Shown: piece by piece, positions 36,357 through 45,362 of the stretch
How positions within the stretch are numbered: position 1 is the stretch's first letter
Layout of the letters: every line of letters begins with the position of its first letter
Origin: Patescibacteria group bacterium UBA1372
GTDB taxonomy: Bacteria; Patescibacteriota; Microgenomatia; UBA12405
Assembly (NCBI GenBank): GCA_002306295.1
Contig: DBRI01000019.1
Location: 43,007-104,737, forward strand
DNA length: 61,731 bases
Direction: 5' to 3'
The notes under the pieces: generated by a model
Database searches by the model: none
What the model saw: the letters and a program-made list of their open reading frames with translations, nothing else
Told to the model about the DNA's origin: nothing
Translations under genes and position numbers: made by a program

Positions 36357-37753
36357 AGTAAACTAGCTTTAATAACAATTCTGGTATTGGGATAAGTTCG
36401 GCTACAGGTGACTAGAAATATGTCTTTTGCTGTAGCGTTTTCAAAGACACTTAAATCTGAAAAATTAACATTGGATTTTAAAGTAACAGTAAATTCCTGT
36501 AAACCAGAATTAGTATTAATAAAGATTGATTTACCTTTAGTTAATTGAAATAGATTTGAAAATAATCCGTATTGATTGTGGCCATAGTAGACATTGGCGT
36601 CATTGATTTGGGTAAGTAAGACCTGGTTGTCTCCTACCAGTAATTCATCTCCCAAAGTTTGGGATTGATAAACCGGCTCTAAAATTGATAGAGATGGAAT
36701 AGACATAAAATGATTATCAATTAATTGATTTGAACTGGGAAGATTTCCGGATATATTGTCTGAAGCAGTTGCCGGTAAAGAATTGACACCTAAAACTTGG
36801 CCACCATAGGCATCTTTTATGGAATCAATTAAATAATTAGTAGTATCGGATGTGCCAAGAACGGTTGGGGCGGACTGGATAATAGACTGAGCTACTAGGG
36901 AAGTTGGAGCCGGAGACTCGTCTCCACCGACGTTGTTGTCGTCGTTATCGTCATCATTATCATCGTCGTTATTATCATCTGAATCTTGGGGAGTTTGGGT
37001 AGGTACGGGGGTGTTAGTAGGGGTCTCGGTTGGAGTTGGAGTTGGAGTAGGAGTGGGAGTATCGGTTGGGGTAGGAGAAGGAGACAGTGTACCGGTAGGA
37101 GTATTGGTAGGGGTATTAGTAATAGTGGGAGTAGATTCAATGGTTGGGGTTGAAGTGGGGGTATTGGTAATAGTAGGGGTGAGAGTTTTAGATGGTCTGG
37201 GGGTACAGGTTGGACATGACGGACAAGTAGGTGTAGGGGTTTTGGTGGGACAGGGAGAGTGAGTGGGACAATGATGTCCGGTTGGGGTGGGGGTGAGGGT
37301 ATTGGTGGATGTGGGTGTACTGGTAGGGGTAGAAGTGTTGGTGGGAGTGGCTGAAGGTGAAGGAGTAAGGCAACATGGTGAAACATGAAAAGAAACATGA
37401 GAAATATCTTTACAGTCATCACCTTTATCGTCACCTAACCAAGTCTCTTTAGCAGTGGCAATTTGGGTATTAATGCCAATAACTTGCCAACAACTTTTGG
37501 TACCATCGGCTGTAAAAAATTCTTTAATTTCTCCACCCTTGATACAGACCTGATCAATTATATTACCGGCTCCGGCATTGTGACTTTGCTCTTTTTGACT
37601 ATCGCTAGAAAAGTCATATTTAATCCAACCACTACCTTCTGGACAAACATTGTCTGATTGAGCTGTAGAAAATAATGGGTTATATAGACTAAAGAAGACA
37701 ACAAAAAATATAGGGAGGAGGGCAAGAAAAATTGTTTTGATCTTGGAGGTCAA
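36353..37753 (-). CDS. Sortase-domain protein with long Thr/Pro-rich stalk
   Basis: 466 residues from a TTG start. Signal or anchor helix (6-30), a small Cys-containing domain (35-125), about 130 residues of TPTPT-type stalk broken by a Cys/His/Pro patch (near 160-195), an acidic Asp/Asn run (near 265), and a C-terminal sortase domain. Catalytic residues fit the sortase triad: His in YYGHNQYG (near 388), Cys in LVTCSR (near 449) and Arg in NTRIVIKA (near 456). Shortly before the domain is an LPATA sequence (near 323), close to a sorting motif. TATAAT lies about 26 nt upstream, with no clear Shine-Dalgarno sequence. Sortases link surface proteins with LPxTG-like tails to the wall; two such candidates lie at 24816 and 26105. 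Confidence 0.72.
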   Translation of the reverse strand: MTSKIKTIFLALLPIFFVVFFSLYNPLFSTAQSDNVCPEGSGWIKYDFSSDSQKEQSHNAGAGNIIDQVCIKGGEIKEFFTADGTKSCWQVIGINTQIATAKETWLGDDKGDDCKDISHVSFHVSPCCLTPSPSATPTNTSTPTSTPTSTNTLTPTPTGHHCPTHSPCPTKTPTPTCPSCPTCTPRPSKTLTPTITNTPTSTPTIESTPTITNTPTNTPTGTLSPSPTPTDTPTPTPTPTPTETPTNTPVPTQTPQDSDDNNDDDNDDDNDDNNVGGDESPAPTSLVAQSIIQSAPTVLGTSDTTNYLIDSIKDAYGGQVLGVNSLPATASDNISGNLPSSNQLIDNHFMSIPSLSILEPVYQSQTLGDELLVGDNQVLLTQINDANVYYGHNQYGLFSNLFQLTKGKSIFINTNSGLQEFTVTLKSNVNFSDLSVFENATAKDIFLVTCSRTYPNTRIVIKASLL

Positions 37754-37815
37754 AAGGATTAAAGATTGCTAATAATGTTTATTATATAACAGATTTTGTA
37801 AAAATGTGGGCTTGA

Positions 37816-38445
37816 TTATTTTGACTTTCCAAAACTGACACAGTTGAACTCAATATCAAGCAAACCAAAGCCTTTGGTTTTAAAAAGAGTATCAAGAGAT
37901 GTTTTTAAAGTAGGTATATCTGAGGCCTTTAAAGATTTAACGAAAACAGAGGGATTAACTGCTTTTAAAAGTCTTTCCGGATTTACAGGCTCTCCTATGG
38001 TACCACCGGGGGTGGATTTAGTAATAGTACCCTTGGGGGTGGCCGGACTAGCCTGGCCAGTAGTAAGACTATATAAAAAGTTATTGGAAACAATAACTTT
38101 AATGGGGTAGTTTGATCTGGCACTGGCAACCAAATGATTGAGACCTTCGCCATAGACTCCACCGTCTCCACCAATGGCTAAAACATCCAGATTTGGATTG
38201 GCTAACTTAACGCCAACGGCTGTTGGTATACAACGGCCGTGAAGAGAATGAATACCGTAAGTATCAATAAAATCGGCCATATTGCCAATACAGCCAATGT
38301 CGTAAACGATAACAGTGTTGTGTTTTTGGTAATTGTGTTGCTTTAAAGCATTAATAATGTTGGCCAAAATTAAATAGTTTCCACAACCTGGACACCAGGT
38401 AGGAACGATAGTAGTAGTGTAATTTACAATTTTATTTTTATTCAT
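37816..38445 (-). CDS. korB: 2-oxoacid:ferredoxin oxidoreductase, beta subunit
   Basis: 209 residues. TPP-binding region: GGDGGVYGEGLNHLVASARSN followed by VSNNFLYSLTTGQASPAT. Four cysteines for a 4Fe-4S cluster are in place: WCPGCGN, DIGCIGN and, near the C-terminus, EFNCVSF. With the alpha/gamma subunit it oxidises a 2-oxoacid to acyl-CoA and reduces ferredoxin; KorB or VorB-like substrates cannot be told apart here. The ATG at 38445 lies 1 nt after the alpha stop; the longer frame reads back into the repeat-encoded tail. Confidence 0.88.
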   Translation of the reverse strand: MNKNKIVNYTTTIVPTWCPGCGNYLILANIINALKQHNYQKHNTVIVYDIGCIGNMADFIDTYGIHSLHGRCIPTAVGVKLANPNLDVLAIGGDGGVYGEGLNHLVASARSNYPIKVIVSNNFLYSLTTGQASPATPKGTITKSTPGGTIGEPVNPERLLKAVNPSVFVKSLKASDIPTLKTSLDTLFKTKGFGLLDIEFNCVSFGKSK

Positions 38446-38446
38446 T

Positions 38447-40081
38447 TTAGTTAAACCCCTCTGTCCTTCGGACATCTCCCCTTGACAAGGGAGATAAAAA
38501 AGAAATAATTTCTTCAGGAAAGAAGGGACGGCCGTCGTATTTACTTATAAACTTGTCTGAATTGACACCGATAGTTTTTAATAAAAAGTTTAAATGACCG
38601 AATTGATTGTTTTCGATGACGATAATCTTTTTGTAATTTTTGGAAATTTGTTTGATACCATCGTCAAGAGGCCAAAGAGTGACGACTTCTAGAAGATCAT
38701 AATCTTTTAGACCCATATCAAAAGCCTGTTTAATACAGCCAACCGGTGAACCCCAGGAAATAATTAGATTTTTGCCATTATTTTTGTAAAGATTAGGTTT
38801 GGGAACTAGTTTTTTGGCTAGAGCTAATTTTTTGGCTCTTTTGTCAGCCATTGATTTGACTGTGAGAGCATCTTCGGTTGATAAACCGGTAAAATCATGC
38901 TCGTAGCTGTTGGCTAAAAATTGACCGTTTGGGGTACCGGGTAAAGTTCTGTCTGAAACACCGGTATTAGAGAGAGCATATCTTTGATAATTTTTTGAGA
39001 TTGCCGCAAAAGTTTCTTTATAAGGAGTGCTTTTAATTAAATTGAAATCTGGTAAGGAACAACTGGATTCGGCGATAAGCTTATCGGAAATTAAAATGAC
39101 CGGAGTTTGTAAAGCTTGGCTTAAATGAAGAGCTTTAATGGTCAAATCAAAAGTATTTTGTTGACTAGTGGGAGCAATAACAACTTTAAGAAAATCTCCA
39201 TGACCGGAAAAAATGGAAAAAAGCAGGTCGGCTTGAGATGTCCAGGTAGGTAAGCCGGTGGCCGGACCAGGGCGGGAAACTAAATAAAATAAAACTCCAA
39301 TCTCGGTAATGCCACAGAAACTGATAGTTTCAGTCATTAGTGCAAAACCACCTCCGGATGTACCAACTGCAGACGGGGCACCGGCAAAAGAAGCACCAAC
39401 TGACATAGAGGCAGCAGAAATTTCATCTTCGGGGTGGATGACGGTAATCCCCCAATTGTTGGCATTTTTGGCAAGTTCGTGGAGAGCACCAGTGGCCGGG
39501 GTCATGGGATAAGCGGCATAAAATTTACCACCGGCTTTATAAAAACCATGGGCAAAAGCCTGGTTACCATCAAAGATTTGCTGGTTGTCAGCTTTGACAA
39601 TTTGAGGTTTGATTTTGAAAATAGCTTTGCTTTTAGCTGCAAATTTATAGCCAATATCAAAAGAGGTAAGATTTGGTTCTATAAATTTGGGGTAGGTTTT
39701 TTTAATTAAATCTTTAGCTAGCTTTATATCTCCATCCAAAAGAGCAACGGTTATACCAAAACAAGTCATGTTGGGGTGGTCTGACTGGGGTAAATCTTTA
39801 TATATAAGAGTGTCCGGGGTGAATTCTTGTTGGTGAGATTGCCAAAAATCGGCTTTTAGAGAAAAAAAGATATCAACCTTTTGGCTGACACTATATGTAG
39901 GTGTAGAAGAAAAAGTGGTTTGATAAGTATTGTGTCCACCTCTAACCAGTGAGGGATATTCTGAATAGTCAGTAAAATAAAGACCTAATTTTTGCAAGTA
40001 TTGAGAAATTAAAAGGCCACCTGATTTAATACCAAAGCCAGCCGGGCCGGCAATTTTGATAGTGAGAACATTTTTGGACAC
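38447..40081 (-). CDS. korA: 2-oxoacid:ferredoxin oxidoreductase, fused gamma-alpha subunit
   Basis: 544 residues, GTG start. Residues 1-180 form the gamma domain (KIAGPAGFGIKSGGLL and RGGHNTYQ); the rest is alpha (YAAYPMTPATGALHEL, HPEDEISAASMSVGASFAG, TSGGGFALMTE). Catalyses oxidative decarboxylation with CoA and ferredoxin. No ferredoxin-like delta subunit is in the window. The last 14-16 residues (LSPLSRGDVRRTEGFN) are encoded by a dispersed repeat (38453-38494). TAAAAT (40087-40092) is 5 nt before the GTG. No O2-tolerant alternative such as pyruvate dehydrogenase was seen. Confidence 0.88.
   Translation of the reverse strand: MSKNVLTIKIAGPAGFGIKSGGLLISQYLQKLGLYFTDYSEYPSLVRGGHNTYQTTFSSTPTYSVSQKVDIFFSLKADFWQSHQQEFTPDTLIYKDLPQSDHPNMTCFGITVALLDGDIKLAKDLIKKTYPKFIEPNLTSFDIGYKFAAKSKAIFKIKPQIVKADNQQIFDGNQAFAHGFYKAGGKFYAAYPMTPATGALHELAKNANNWGITVIHPEDEISAASMSVGASFAGAPSAVGTSGGGFALMTETISFCGITEIGVLFYLVSRPGPATGLPTWTSQADLLFSIFSGHGDFLKVVIAPTSQQNTFDLTIKALHLSQALQTPVILISDKLIAESSCSLPDFNLIKSTPYKETFAAISKNYQRYALSNTGVSDRTLPGTPNGQFLANSYEHDFTGLSTEDALTVKSMADKRAKKLALAKKLVPKPNLYKNNGKNLIISWGSPVGCIKQAFDMGLKDYDLLEVVTLWPLDDGIKQISKNYKKIIVIENNQFGHLNFLLKTIGVNSDKFISKYDGRPFFPEEIISFLSPLSRGDVRRTEGFN
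38453..38494. repeat. Dispersed double-hairpin repeat at the end of korA
   Basis: Contains GTCC-TTC-GGAC and CTCCCCTT-GAC-AAGGGAG hairpins one after the other. It supplies the final codons of korA and stops there. Related sequence with the same AACCCCTC and TCTCCCCTTGA boxes recurs at 55258-55372. Confidence 0.7.
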
Positions 40082-40154
40082 AGTTTATTTTATCAATAAT
40101 AATTAATTTTAGTAGGTCTTTTCATTTGATTTGTTTTTATATATTTTTTACCAG

Positions 40155-40184
40155 TTGACTAAATTATTATGGATGTTATATAGT
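40155..40184 (+). promoter_or_regulatory. Probable promoter of the surface-repeat cassette
   Basis: TTGACT (40155-40160), an 18-bp spacer and TATAGT (40179-40184). It would give a 5' leader of roughly 135 nt ahead of the ATG at 40328. The 246-bp gap in front of this gene is the longest in the window and otherwise holds no gene. Confidence 0.5.
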
Positions 40185-40311
40185 TTGTTTATAGTGTATA
40201 AATATAGGGTGATATATCAGATAAATATACGGAATTTAAGGTCTTTTTTAATGTGTATTGCAAATAAGCTTTCTGTCCATTTCGCGTGGTTATAAGTTAA
40301 ATTTTAATAAA

Positions 40312-40320
40312 AGGGGGTGA
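40312..40320 (+). promoter_or_regulatory. Strong Shine-Dalgarno sequence
   Basis: AGGGGGTGA, 7 nt before the ATG at 40328. It is one of the few strong ribosome binding sites in a window dominated by leaderless starts, which suggests high expression. Confidence 0.75.
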
Positions 40321-40327
40321 ACAATAA

Positions 40328-40843
40328 ATGAAGAAAACTATGGGATTATTAATAGGTGTAGTAGCTCTTTTAGTGGTAGCCGTTCCAGCTAGTGCTTGTA
40401 ATTGGTGGGGTTGTACTCCAGAAGAACCAGAAGCACCTGTAGTAGAAAACTACAATACAGTTATGGTTACTCAAATGGTTACTTCCGATGCAAACACTGG
40501 AGGTAATAGACTGAGTGTAACTGGAACTAAAACCGGATGGGGATGTTGGACACAATATAGTCCAGCTGTAGGCACAATTAAAACCGGTGATGCGAGAGCT
40601 ACCAGTGTTGGTCAAGTAGGTATAAACGTACAAGAATCTTGTGCTACTTGTAGAGTTGCTGGAGATGTTACTAATAAAAATTTTGTAATGGCAACCAATA
40701 TGGTTTTTTCAGATGCTAATACTGGTCTGAATAGATTGAGAGTGACTGGAGGTACGGGTAGCATTGGAACTGGTAACGCTACTTCGTTAAGCGATGCTTT
40801 GACAGTAGTGAATATTCAGGTTTCACCTGAATTAAGTAACTAA
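40328..40843 (+). CDS. Small secreted repeat protein of surface cassette
   Basis: 171 residues. Signal peptide (residues 1-23) ends VPASA|CNWWGC, so either signal peptidase I cleavage or a weak lipobox (ASAC) is possible. Two homologous repeats (about 40-95 and 116-165) share VTSDANTGGNRLSVTG-type text and a downstream I-x-T/G-G-D/N-A motif. Four to six Cys occur between the repeats and at the mature N-terminus. The same repeat type makes up the centre of the next protein. Strong Shine-Dalgarno sequence and a separate promoter suggest an abundant surface protein. The fold may be a beta-solenoid; family not recognised. Confidence 0.72.
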   Translation: MKKTMGLLIGVVALLVVAVPASACNWWGCTPEEPEAPVVENYNTVMVTQMVTSDANTGGNRLSVTGTKTGWGCWTQYSPAVGTIKTGDARATSVGQVGINVQESCATCRVAGDVTNKNFVMATNMVFSDANTGLNRLRVTGGTGSIGTGNATSLSDALTVVNIQVSPELSN

Positions 40844-40854
40844 ATTTTCTTAAA

Positions 40855-40885
40855 TTCCTGCTTCCGGGGAAACCCGGAGCAGGAA
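40855..40885 (+). promoter_or_regulatory. Strong hairpin between the two cassette genes
   Basis: Arms TTCCTGCTTCCGGG and CCCGGAGCAGGAA with a GAAA loop and one bulged base. No T run follows, so it is not an ordinary terminator. Its 3' arm contains the AGGA that would serve as ribosome binding site for the ATG at 40894, which suggests reduced translation of the second gene, or protection of the first gene's mRNA end. Confidence 0.7.
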
Positions 40886-40893
40886 GAGAAGAG

Positions 40894-43530
40894 ATGACAA
40901 AAAAATATAAAAAAATATTTAGTATTGTGACCATGGTATCCATGGTATTTAATTATCTATGGCTACCTTTGGCTGTATTGGGGCAAGAGATTACAGAATC
41001 TCCGACGGAAACACCTGTACCAACGGAGACACCACTTCCTACTGAAGAACCGACACCAACACCAACAGAAGTGCCACAAGAGACGCCTACAGAAACACCT
41101 CAGCCAGAGGCTGATCCGCCTGTGGCGGAGACAGCTACACCTACCGAAACTCCCGAAGAGACACCGACAGCTACAATTGAACCTACATCTACGGAGACAC
41201 CTCAAGAAACACCAACACCGGATTTAGAAGTGGTACTGACTTCTCTTTTAACGCCAACGTTAACACCGACACCTACAGAAATAGGATCGACAGTTTTAAC
41301 GGATGCGGCTGCGCTAGCACCAGTTGAAGAAGTAGTCATAGTAATACCAAAAGAGTTGGTGACCAATGTAGTAACAATAAATAATAATGATCAGGCAGTG
41401 GCCAATGCTGGTAGTAATACAGCTAGTGGCGGAGGACAAACGGGCATAATCAGCGGAGATGCAGTAGCAATTGCAAACGTCATTAATATGGTAGAAACCA
41501 GTATAGTTAATAGTCAGATAGGAGTGTTTTTGTATGACGATCCCCTAGCGACAGAAGGTGAAAAGTCAGATTTGGATTTGAACGAATTGTGGAAAATGAC
41601 AACCTATGATAGTAGTCAAATGTCTTTGATAAACTGGCTGAGTTGGCTAGGAATAAATCAGATACTAATTGGAAATGATGTCAGTGTGTTGGCAAACTCG
41701 GGATTAAATTTTATTGGAGAAACTAAGGATGCATTTATAATGACCGGAGACGCAACGGCTCTGGCTAATATTCTAAACGTGATTGGCTTGAGTGCCGACT
41801 CTTCAAAAATGTTTTTTGGAATCGTTAATATAAACGGGAGTAATCTAGCTAACATAATTTTGCCCAGACCGGAGCTATTTTTTGGAACGAGTGGGGAAAA
41901 CAATTTGGGGAACAGTGCGGCTATTAATATGGTATCAATAGACAGTAGCGTAGTGGCGAGTGCTAATAGCGGGGGAAATACAATTGATGCAAATACCGGA
42001 ACATTAGTAACGGGTGATGTGTTGGCGATTGCTAATACAACTAACTTGGTTAATTTAAATACAACTACCGGAGGATTTTACTTTAGTTTAAATACGACAG
42101 GAAACCTGGATGGAGTGGTGCAAAATTGGCTAAGCCCTGGAGGAGTGATGAGCCTAAATCCGATTGTAAATTTGTTTTTCTTGGGATTAAACAGTCAAGC
42201 TATTGGAGGAGAAGCTCTAGGAGCGAATTTGGTTGGGATTAATAATAACGTAACAGCTCTGGCTAATACCGGCGGAAACACAATTGACAGCCGATGGGCT
42301 AACATGATGACTGGGGATGCCAGCTCAATAGTTAATATAAGTAATTTGGTTAATCTAAATTTAATTAATAGCAATTGGTTTTATGGATTGGTCAATATAA
42401 TTGGAGATTGGAAGGGTAATATCATTTTTGCCTACCCTGATTTGGAAATTCAAATGAGTGCGGTTGTGGCTGAAGTAGGAAACGGAGACCAGTTTGGATT
42501 TAGGATTGGTTATTTTAATAAGGGTTATGAAGAGAGTCAAAATACAGTAGTGGAGATGAAATTACCCGATGAGTTTAGATATATGGGAGATAATAGCGGA
42601 TTTGTGGTAAGTGTGAAGGGTAATAATATTAGCTGGCAAGTAGGAACTGTGGGGGCTTTTGAAGAGGGTGGATTTGATGTATTGGTGGAGGCAAATGCTT
42701 ATGGAGAGACTGCAAACAACTTAGTAAAAAGTGCCTGGGCAGCAATGAATTTGGAAGTAAATACTGAGTCGGCCATAGAAACAAGCCAAACCGAAACTAA
42801 TGTAAATAATAATTATAGTTCGGTCAAAACTAAGATTAATTTAGTGGAAAATGGAGTGGGTGGAGATGGAGATGGTGAAGAGAATAAGCAAGATTATGAA
42901 AACGGAAGTGATGGAGTAGATCAGAGACAACCAATTTTAACAATTGAATCTAAAAATAATGTAGGTGAATTTGTAAATCCAACTGATATCGTCAGCTTTG
43001 AGGTAAAGGTGGAAAATAATAGTGATGTACCAGCCTATGATACTTTTTTGGTAAATGAAATATATGATACAAATGATGAGCTAGTTAGCTACAACGAAAT
43101 ATATATTGGAGAAATAAAAGCATACAAAACTGGCACAATTAGATTTGGACTGCCAGTGCCAAGTGATTTTGAGGGTGAATATGAAAACTTGATAACAATA
43201 TATGGTTATGCAACAAACGATAATTTCATTAATTCAAACACATCCCAAACTGAATTTAGTGTCAAAGGACGTAATTATGGAGTTGGCATTGATACTGGAG
43301 AGGTGCTAGCAGAGATAGATGAAATTGAGAATGGAAATAATTTAGTATTGGAAAGAAAAGATTTATTAGCTTATGCTCTACTGGTTTTGGTGTCGTCCGG
43401 CTGGGTATATAAACAAATAAATATTTGGAAAGAAAATAAGGAAGGTAAGCTAAAAATTTTTGATGTACTGTTGTTTTTAGTAGCAATAGGATCGTTTGGA
43501 TATAGTCTGGTGTCAATATTTGCTAATTGA
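40894..43530 (+). CDS. Large surface protein with shared Asn/Gly/Ala repeats
   Basis: 878 residues. Signal peptide (to about residue 30), a Thr/Pro/Glu-rich stalk (33-145), four repeats (about 152-205, 259-315, 348-400, 447-500) with A-N-x-G-x-N-T and T/S-G-D-A-x-A-x-x-N motifs, two beta-rich DUF11-like domains (about 515-630 and 676-790), and two hydrophobic helices at the end (822-845, 855-877). The repeats match those of the small upstream protein. It is presumably held in the membrane by its tail, with the repeats projecting. No sortase motif is seen. Translation may be restrained by the hairpin in front. Function unknown; structural surface layer or adhesin are possibilities. Confidence 0.72.
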   Translation: MTKKYKKIFSIVTMVSMVFNYLWLPLAVLGQEITESPTETPVPTETPLPTEEPTPTPTEVPQETPTETPQPEADPPVAETATPTETPEETPTATIEPTSTETPQETPTPDLEVVLTSLLTPTLTPTPTEIGSTVLTDAAALAPVEEVVIVIPKELVTNVVTINNNDQAVANAGSNTASGGGQTGIISGDAVAIANVINMVETSIVNSQIGVFLYDDPLATEGEKSDLDLNELWKMTTYDSSQMSLINWLSWLGINQILIGNDVSVLANSGLNFIGETKDAFIMTGDATALANILNVIGLSADSSKMFFGIVNINGSNLANIILPRPELFFGTSGENNLGNSAAINMVSIDSSVVASANSGGNTIDANTGTLVTGDVLAIANTTNLVNLNTTTGGFYFSLNTTGNLDGVVQNWLSPGGVMSLNPIVNLFFLGLNSQAIGGEALGANLVGINNNVTALANTGGNTIDSRWANMMTGDASSIVNISNLVNLNLINSNWFYGLVNIIGDWKGNIIFAYPDLEIQMSAVVAEVGNGDQFGFRIGYFNKGYEESQNTVVEMKLPDEFRYMGDNSGFVVSVKGNNISWQVGTVGAFEEGGFDVLVEANAYGETANNLVKSAWAAMNLEVNTESAIETSQTETNVNNNYSSVKTKINLVENGVGGDGDGEENKQDYENGSDGVDQRQPILTIESKNNVGEFVNPTDIVSFEVKVENNSDVPAYDTFLVNEIYDTNDELVSYNEIYIGEIKAYKTGTIRFGLPVPSDFEGEYENLITIYGYATNDNFINSNTSQTEFSVKGRNYGVGIDTGEVLAEIDEIENGNNLVLERKDLLAYALLVLVSSGWVYKQINIWKENKEGKLKIFDVLLFLVAIGSFGYSLVSIFAN

Positions 43531-43570
43531 TAGTTTAATTTGACTTTTAATTTACGTATAATTCGGTCTG

Positions 43571-45352
43571 ATGATAAAGATTTTGAAGAGATTTCACTAT
43601 TTCTTTTTGAAAAACAAACCCCTATTTGGGGTATTTATGCTGATATCAGTGGTGGCAGTAATATTGGAAAATGTCAGACCTTATTTTTATAAACTATTAA
43701 TAGATGGGGCTACAAACAACCAATACGAAAACGTGTTGGTGATTTTATTGGTTTACGGAGGTAGCTGGATAGTGTCAGATATATTAAGAAGTGTGGCTAA
43801 TTATTTTGGAGACAGAATAATTGTTAAATCATCGGTTGATGCCAGGGTGACAATATTTAAAAGAGTACAGGACTTAGATTTTGCCTATCATGTGGAAAAG
43901 AATACGGGTTCTCTAATAAGTGCTTTTAAAAGGGGTGACAATGCTTTTTTTTCTTTGTATTGGAATATATATAGAGAAATTATTCCGATTGGAATAAGTA
44001 TTTTGGTAATGTTTTATTTTTTTGGAGGAGTATCTCTAAAATTTGTATGGATATTGACCGGACTGTTAACTATAAATGGAGCCTTGGCAGGAATTTTGAT
44101 AAAAAAGAATTTAAAAAAGAGGATTGAATTTAATAATAGCGAAGATGAAATATCGGCAATTATTACAGATAATCTGATTAATTATGAAACGGTTAAATTT
44201 TTTGCTCAAGAAGGTCAGGAAGAAAAAAGGCTAAGAGTAAGTTTTAAAAATTGGATTGATAAGTTTTATGGCTACGTAGATACTTTTAGAATTATTGATA
44301 TAACCATAGGTTGTTTGAGCCTAATAGCAATGACTGGAGTGATGTATCTAATGATAAATGATCTACAAAAAGGAAACTTAACTCTGGGTGACTTTACCAT
44401 GGTAACAGCTTTTATGGGTGGATTTTATTACCGGTTTTTTGGTCTGATTTGGCAGATTAGAAATATTGCTAAAGACTATACTGATATTGAAAAATATTTC
44501 TCAATTCTAGATGAGGAAATAATTGTGAAAGATTCAGAAATTTGCCAAAAAATAATGGAAAATAAAGGAAAAATAGAATTTAGAAATGTGTCGTTTGTAT
44601 ATCCTAAAAATAATAAAAGAGTATTGTCTAAAATTAACCTGGTAATTGAGCCGGGAGAATCAGTGGCATTTGTGGGAAGAAGCGGAGCCGGAAAAACAAC
44701 TTTGGTTAAATTACTTTTAAGATTTTATGATTTGAGTGGTGGTCAGATATTGGTAGACGGGGTCGATATCAGTAAAATGTCAAAAAGTTACCTCAGATCG
44801 CTTTTGGGAGTAGTGCCACAAGAACCAGTATTGTTTAACAATACTATTGGATTTAATATCAAGTACGGCAAACAGAGGGTAAGTAAGAAATTGATTGAGA
44901 AAGCTGCCCGAATGGCAAACCTGGATGGATTTATTAAAAGTTTGACTGATAAATATGAAACTGTAGTAGGAGAGAGGGGAGTAAAATTATCCGGTGGTCA
45001 AAAGCAAAGGTTGGCTATAGCCAGAGCAATGTTAGTTGATCCAAAAATTTTGATATTTGACGAAGCTACATCAAACCTTGATTCAGAGTCTGAAGGTAAG
45101 ATTCAGGATGCTTTGTGGAAAACAGCTAAAAACAGAACAACCTTAATTATTGCCCATAGATTTTCAACAATTAGAAAAGCAGATAAGATTGTGGTGTTGG
45201 ACAAAGGTAAAGTGGCGGAAATTGGTAATCATAGCCAATTGATAAACAAAGGGGGGTTGTATTTCAAACTGTGGAGCATGCAATTTGAAGAAAAAGCAGA
45301 TGATGGAATTGAGGTAAGTGGAGGCGGTTTGCTGAAAAAAGATATGGTTTAA
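43571..45352 (+). CDS. ABC exporter, fused membrane and ATPase domains
   Basis: 593 residues: six membrane helices (1-310) and a nucleotide-binding domain with GRSGAGKTT (Walker A, near 369), Q-loop VPQEPVLF, LSGGQKQRLAIARAM (signature) and ILIFDEATSNLD (Walker B). All catalytic parts intact. Type IV exporters of this layout work as homodimers and move lipids, peptides or drugs outward; the substrate is unknown. It follows the surface cassette by 40 bp but has its own TATAAT (43557-43562), 8 nt before the ATG. Confidence 0.88.
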   Translation: MIKILKRFHYFFLKNKPLFGVFMLISVVAVILENVRPYFYKLLIDGATNNQYENVLVILLVYGGSWIVSDILRSVANYFGDRIIVKSSVDARVTIFKRVQDLDFAYHVEKNTGSLISAFKRGDNAFFSLYWNIYREIIPIGISILVMFYFFGGVSLKFVWILTGLLTINGALAGILIKKNLKKRIEFNNSEDEISAIITDNLINYETVKFFAQEGQEEKRLRVSFKNWIDKFYGYVDTFRIIDITIGCLSLIAMTGVMYLMINDLQKGNLTLGDFTMVTAFMGGFYYRFFGLIWQIRNIAKDYTDIEKYFSILDEEIIVKDSEICQKIMENKGKIEFRNVSFVYPKNNKRVLSKINLVIEPGESVAFVGRSGAGKTTLVKLLLRFYDLSGGQILVDGVDISKMSKSYLRSLLGVVPQEPVLFNNTIGFNIKYGKQRVSKKLIEKAARMANLDGFIKSLTDKYETVVGERGVKLSGGQKQRLAIARAMLVDPKILIFDEATSNLDSESEGKIQDALWKTAKNRTTLIIAHRFSTIRKADKIVVLDKGKVAEIGNHSQLINKGGLYFKLWSMQFEEKADDGIEVSGGGLLKKDMV

Positions 45353-45362
45353 GATAGAAATT

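Noticed and set aside
43571-45352. ABC exporter as dedicated exporter of the surface cassette
   Set aside because: The cassette proteins have signal peptides for general secretion and the exporter has its own promoter; proximity alone is not enough.
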